Source: Mactra quadrangularis (lineage: Eukaryota > Mollusca > Bivalvia > Venerida > Mactridae). From it: a stretch of 64,000 nt of DNA. Shown one piece after another: positions 60,911 to 64,000 of this stretch (position 1 is its first letter; each line of letters begins with the position of its first letter). The stretch is from the NCBI GenBank assembly GCA_025267735.1, contig CM046299.1, forward strand, positions 21,908,232 to 21,972,231, read 5' to 3'. Below the pieces are notes generated by a model. It had not been told where the DNA came from. It saw only the letters and a list, made by a program, of their open reading frames with translations, and made no database searches. The translations under genes and the position numbers were made by a program.

Positions 60911-63497
60911 ATAAATCCATATAGCAAAGCACTAAAAAATACTGCATATGAGATTTTAGAAGCACAGCAAATAATTATGAAATCGAAAGTTAAAGTGTTT
61001 ACAGTGGTGAAGATTCTCTGTGGGAGCCCCTATAAAACAGTTCTACACTGTATTGTTATAATAGGCTAATGTACAGAAATATAACGTACTGTTTCAAATT
61101 TACAAACATCTTTATTAACTAAGACTATTACTTTCTGTAATTAATTAAAGTTAAAAGCAATGAATATTAATGAAAGTTGGATATTTATACGCTGTCAGTG
61201 TAACACTTTCCTTTTTCCGGCAAATATACCACTTCAGGTGAACATTTAAGGGCACGGTCCGCAAGGCGAGCGCTTTGTATCGCTACATGGCGATTTTCTG
61301 TGGAACGGTCTGCAACTGTCGAGCAAATTAAATGGCTTGCTAGTGATACGTAGCATGATTTTTAATTGTTCGACTTTGTCGACACATATATACCACTTTT
61401 GTGAAATCAGTATAGCAAGCTTACTACAAAAACTACTTTTTAGGGTACATGAAGGAACTCAACTCTTCAAGCAAATTTATTACAGAGCAAGGTTTAATAA
61501 ACTAATATTGTTATAATCACATATAATCAAACACTGAAGTATATACAACAGTAAAGATTTTGGCTAAGACGCTTAACTCATCGCACAAATCGGCTACGCA
61601 CAGGAAGTAGTGCGGTGTATGCATGAACATAAAATCGTTGTATGATTTATTTTTTAATTATTATGATTAAATTGTATGAAAATAAAAGTTTCATTTAACG
61701 AGCATACTTTATTTTGGATAGTAATATTATATTGCGAAGTCACAAAAACATACTTAACTTATTTAGTACTTGTAAAATTTGTCGCATGATTTCGGGTATT
61801 TAGATATTTTTCCCATGATGCTTAGCGTAGTATCGTACAGCCTAGTTAGTTTGTGAGCATAATTTTGAACTCTAATATAGATTAATGGATTGGAAATTAA
61901 ACAGATAATTAGGATTATTGGTCAAATGATTCCGCGTAGCATTTTTCTCATAGCTCTAATATGGTAATGAATTTAAGTAAAAGATTATGTTGCAAATTAA
62001 AAAAAATCATTACTTGATAATTACTTATTGTTTGTTTGTTTTGGTTTTACGGTGCACCAACACAAAAAGGTCATATCGCGCCGAATGCAATCAATGATAC
62101 TATTTATAATTACTTATTGTAAGTATGTTTAAAATTAATGCAATGAATATCAACACATGTTGTAGATTTTACGCCGTGTGTGACACTATTGAATGTAAAC
62201 ATGTGGTTCTGTTACATTTTTGTAACATTTTTCACTTAATTTGTATGCGCATTTAGTTTGTCTTTTTGATTATCCAGTGAAAATTGGATTTTCGTGTATA
62301 GTTTACAAGTACAAATGACACCATTTGAAGGTACATTTCATACAACGAAAGCTCTGCAGTCTATGTTTCAAGAAACAAAATTTTATTCTACATATATTCT
62401 CACATTTTTAGCACATTAAGTGACCGAAGCACAAGATATTTTCTATGTGGAACAACTCCAGTGCCTTTGGTGCTTTGATTCATTATTTCTGATACGACCT
62501 AATATGTATTGATGAAATTTATTACACTCCTTATTGGACCCCTGTTGGTGCGTTTATCAACATCCAAGCGGATGTCATTTTTATGCAAGGACCCTATGTA
62601 AACCGGATCCTTGTTTTATGGCAGGATACTACAATCATTATTATACCATCCAGATCGTAAAACATATACAGGGTAGCGAGGATGATAATAGAATCTAGTT
62701 TTTAAACAATGAATCTGTGAAAGGCTATCAGTCTTTTTTGGCGCTGTTTCTGTAAAGTTTTTAAGGAGTTTTTAACTAATGAAAAATTGCCGATGTTTAT
62801 ACTTTTTAAGGTTAAAGCATCTATTCCATACATATATCTAAATATTGATTGATGTTCCAGATATGTGTCTTTTTATGAAATTATAATACATATTTTCATT
62901 TTTCTATGTTCAGTTATTGCGTTCAAAATTGCCTTTCAAAGTTATAGCGTCTATTAAGCGTACAATTTATATGCATGTTGATTGATGTTTTAAATTTTAA
63001 TAATTGAAATAATTATTTATGTTTATTATAAGTATTGATATGTACATTTACTTACGCTGTTGCAAATGTAAATACATAAAAGGTGTAGTGAAAATTAAAT
63101 GTATGATACATAGTTTATAAATTTTAATTCTTTTCATAAAAGGAAACGTTAATAGAACTCAATGGAATAAATTTTGATTCTTACCGCGCACTTCATGGTT
63201 TGTTATTTATAAGCTTACATGAAAATATAGCAGATATCAAATGTTGGCAATAGACGTCATGCAGAGTCTATCACGTGATATATTGATGGGGTTGATTTTT
63301 TTTTCAATTTATGATCACAGCAGGGTGTCATATCGGAAATTTCCGAACAATACTGAGCGCAACAACGGAGGCTCTGGTTGATATTCGATTTTATCGAGTA
63401 GCCAAATCAGTAAGCGTCGAAAGGACAAATAGTTGGATATGATTTATCCGTGTCTTTTTCTTGACATAAATATTGAGAAAAAATCAATAAACAAAGA
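60911..63497. other. AT-rich DNA, no gene recognised
   Basis: It contains the reverse SINE tail at 62,026-62,096. No exon or conserved domain is seen in any frame I read. Confidence 0.45.
62026..62096 (-). mobile_element. SINE 3' fragment, reverse
   Basis: The minus strand reads GGCGCGATATGACC, TGTGTTGGTGCACCGTAAAA and CCAAAACAAACAAACAA. It is related to 37,133-37,225. Confidence 0.5.
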
Positions 63498-63577
63498 ATG
63501 CTTCCAGTTGGACACCAGCCAAAAATAACTTTACTATTGCTCATCATTTGTGTGGTATGTAACAAATTCTTTAATGG
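63498..63577 (+). CDS. Candidate signal-peptide first exon of another gene
   Basis: ATG opens MLPVGHQPKITLLLLIICVV, then CNKFFN, and a strong donor GG|GTAAGT follows. This hydrophobic start plus donor is the same layout as gene B exon 1, so it may begin a further secreted protein lying beyond 64,000. Against it, a longer frame is open on the opposite strand (63,407-63,625) and no second exon is in view. Confidence 0.3.
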
Positions 63578-64000
63578 GTAAGTAAACTTAGGGTCATAAC
63601 CAAGTAATTGATTTCTTGTTAGCATTGCATTAAAGAACCGATTTCCGGAAACGATAAAAGATTATGATACGCCGACAAAGACGAGACGCTAAGGGACGTA
63701 TTGGTATTATTGAGCGCAGGCTCTTTATTTGGAATGCGTTATATCTATGTGCATGCGAAACTTTTCGGCTGTTACTGCCTTATTACTGCCCAACGCACTT
63801 TTCTCAGATAACCATGGGAGCCGCCATTGAACATTAACATCAAAATCTTGATTTTCATTACAAACTAACAGAAGTCATTTGGTTATTCGTGAAAGACGTG
63901 ATTTTAATCGAAAATCTATGTTATTATATTAATTACAGTTGTTTGTAACTTAAGAATCGATCGGAATTTCTTATTTAACCAAATCAGTGAAGTGGTTATA
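63578..64000. other. Right-edge sequence, possibly intron
   Basis: No exon or repeat is recognised; the region is slightly richer in CpG (63,640-63,800) than its surroundings. Confidence 0.4.

Overview
This is eukaryotic, AT-rich, intron-bearing nuclear DNA with very few genes. I infer a mollusc, most likely a bivalve. The grounds are tRNA-derived SINEs ending in CGGCGTTAAACC plus an AAACAAACAAAC tail, a transposon built like the oyster pearl / Helentron-derived elements, a recurrent AAAGGGAGNTAAYYC motif, and a secreted or membrane protein combining a WSC domain with lectin-like modules. No 16S, operon or ribosome-binding-site logic applies. Nearly all long open frames in the first half are by-products of tandem repeats.

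Regions 1-14,340 and 23,560-24,800 are nested tandem arrays. They comprise a 46-bp array (1-822), a higher-order array with GC-rich cores (942-7217), a ~160-bp array (7218-11,510) split by a pearl/Helentron-like element (8150-9961), a ~29-bp array with zoned subfamilies (11,511-14,340), and a ~60-bp array broken by two copies of a MITE. Two very large arrays of a ~31-bp satellite (15,352-21,829 and 26,161-31,203) share the same left and right flanks, so they are two copies of one segmental duplication. Further on lie a 1.5-kb tandem duplication (32,501-35,519) and a TRIM-like LTR element whose repeats carry tRNA-like sequence (35,725-36,054).

The real genic part is 40.8-58.3 kb on the + strand. 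Two tandem paralogues encode a receptor-like protein. The downstream one (gene B, 47,837-58,295 and beyond) has a signal-peptide exon, a lectin-like module, an eight-cysteine WSC domain on two exons and a second lectin-like module. All its junctions have matching intron phases, but its 3' exons were not found in the window. The upstream one (gene A, 40,813-45,347) keeps the second module, a juxtamembrane exon, a transmembrane exon and a long tyrosine-rich cytoplasmic tail with ITIM-like motifs. It has lost the signal and WSC exons, and its tail has frame damage and stop codons, so it reads as a pseudogene. Together the two show the full architecture: secreted head, membrane anchor, tyrosine signalling tail.

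Gene B's introns hold a second, single-unit copy of the pearl-like element, a complete 478-bp Helitron ending 27 bp before an exon, a foldback element and a SINE. Downstream are a dead mariner transposase, a LINE reverse-transcriptase fragment and one candidate first exon of another secreted protein (63,498). All calls were made by reading the sequence; no search was run.
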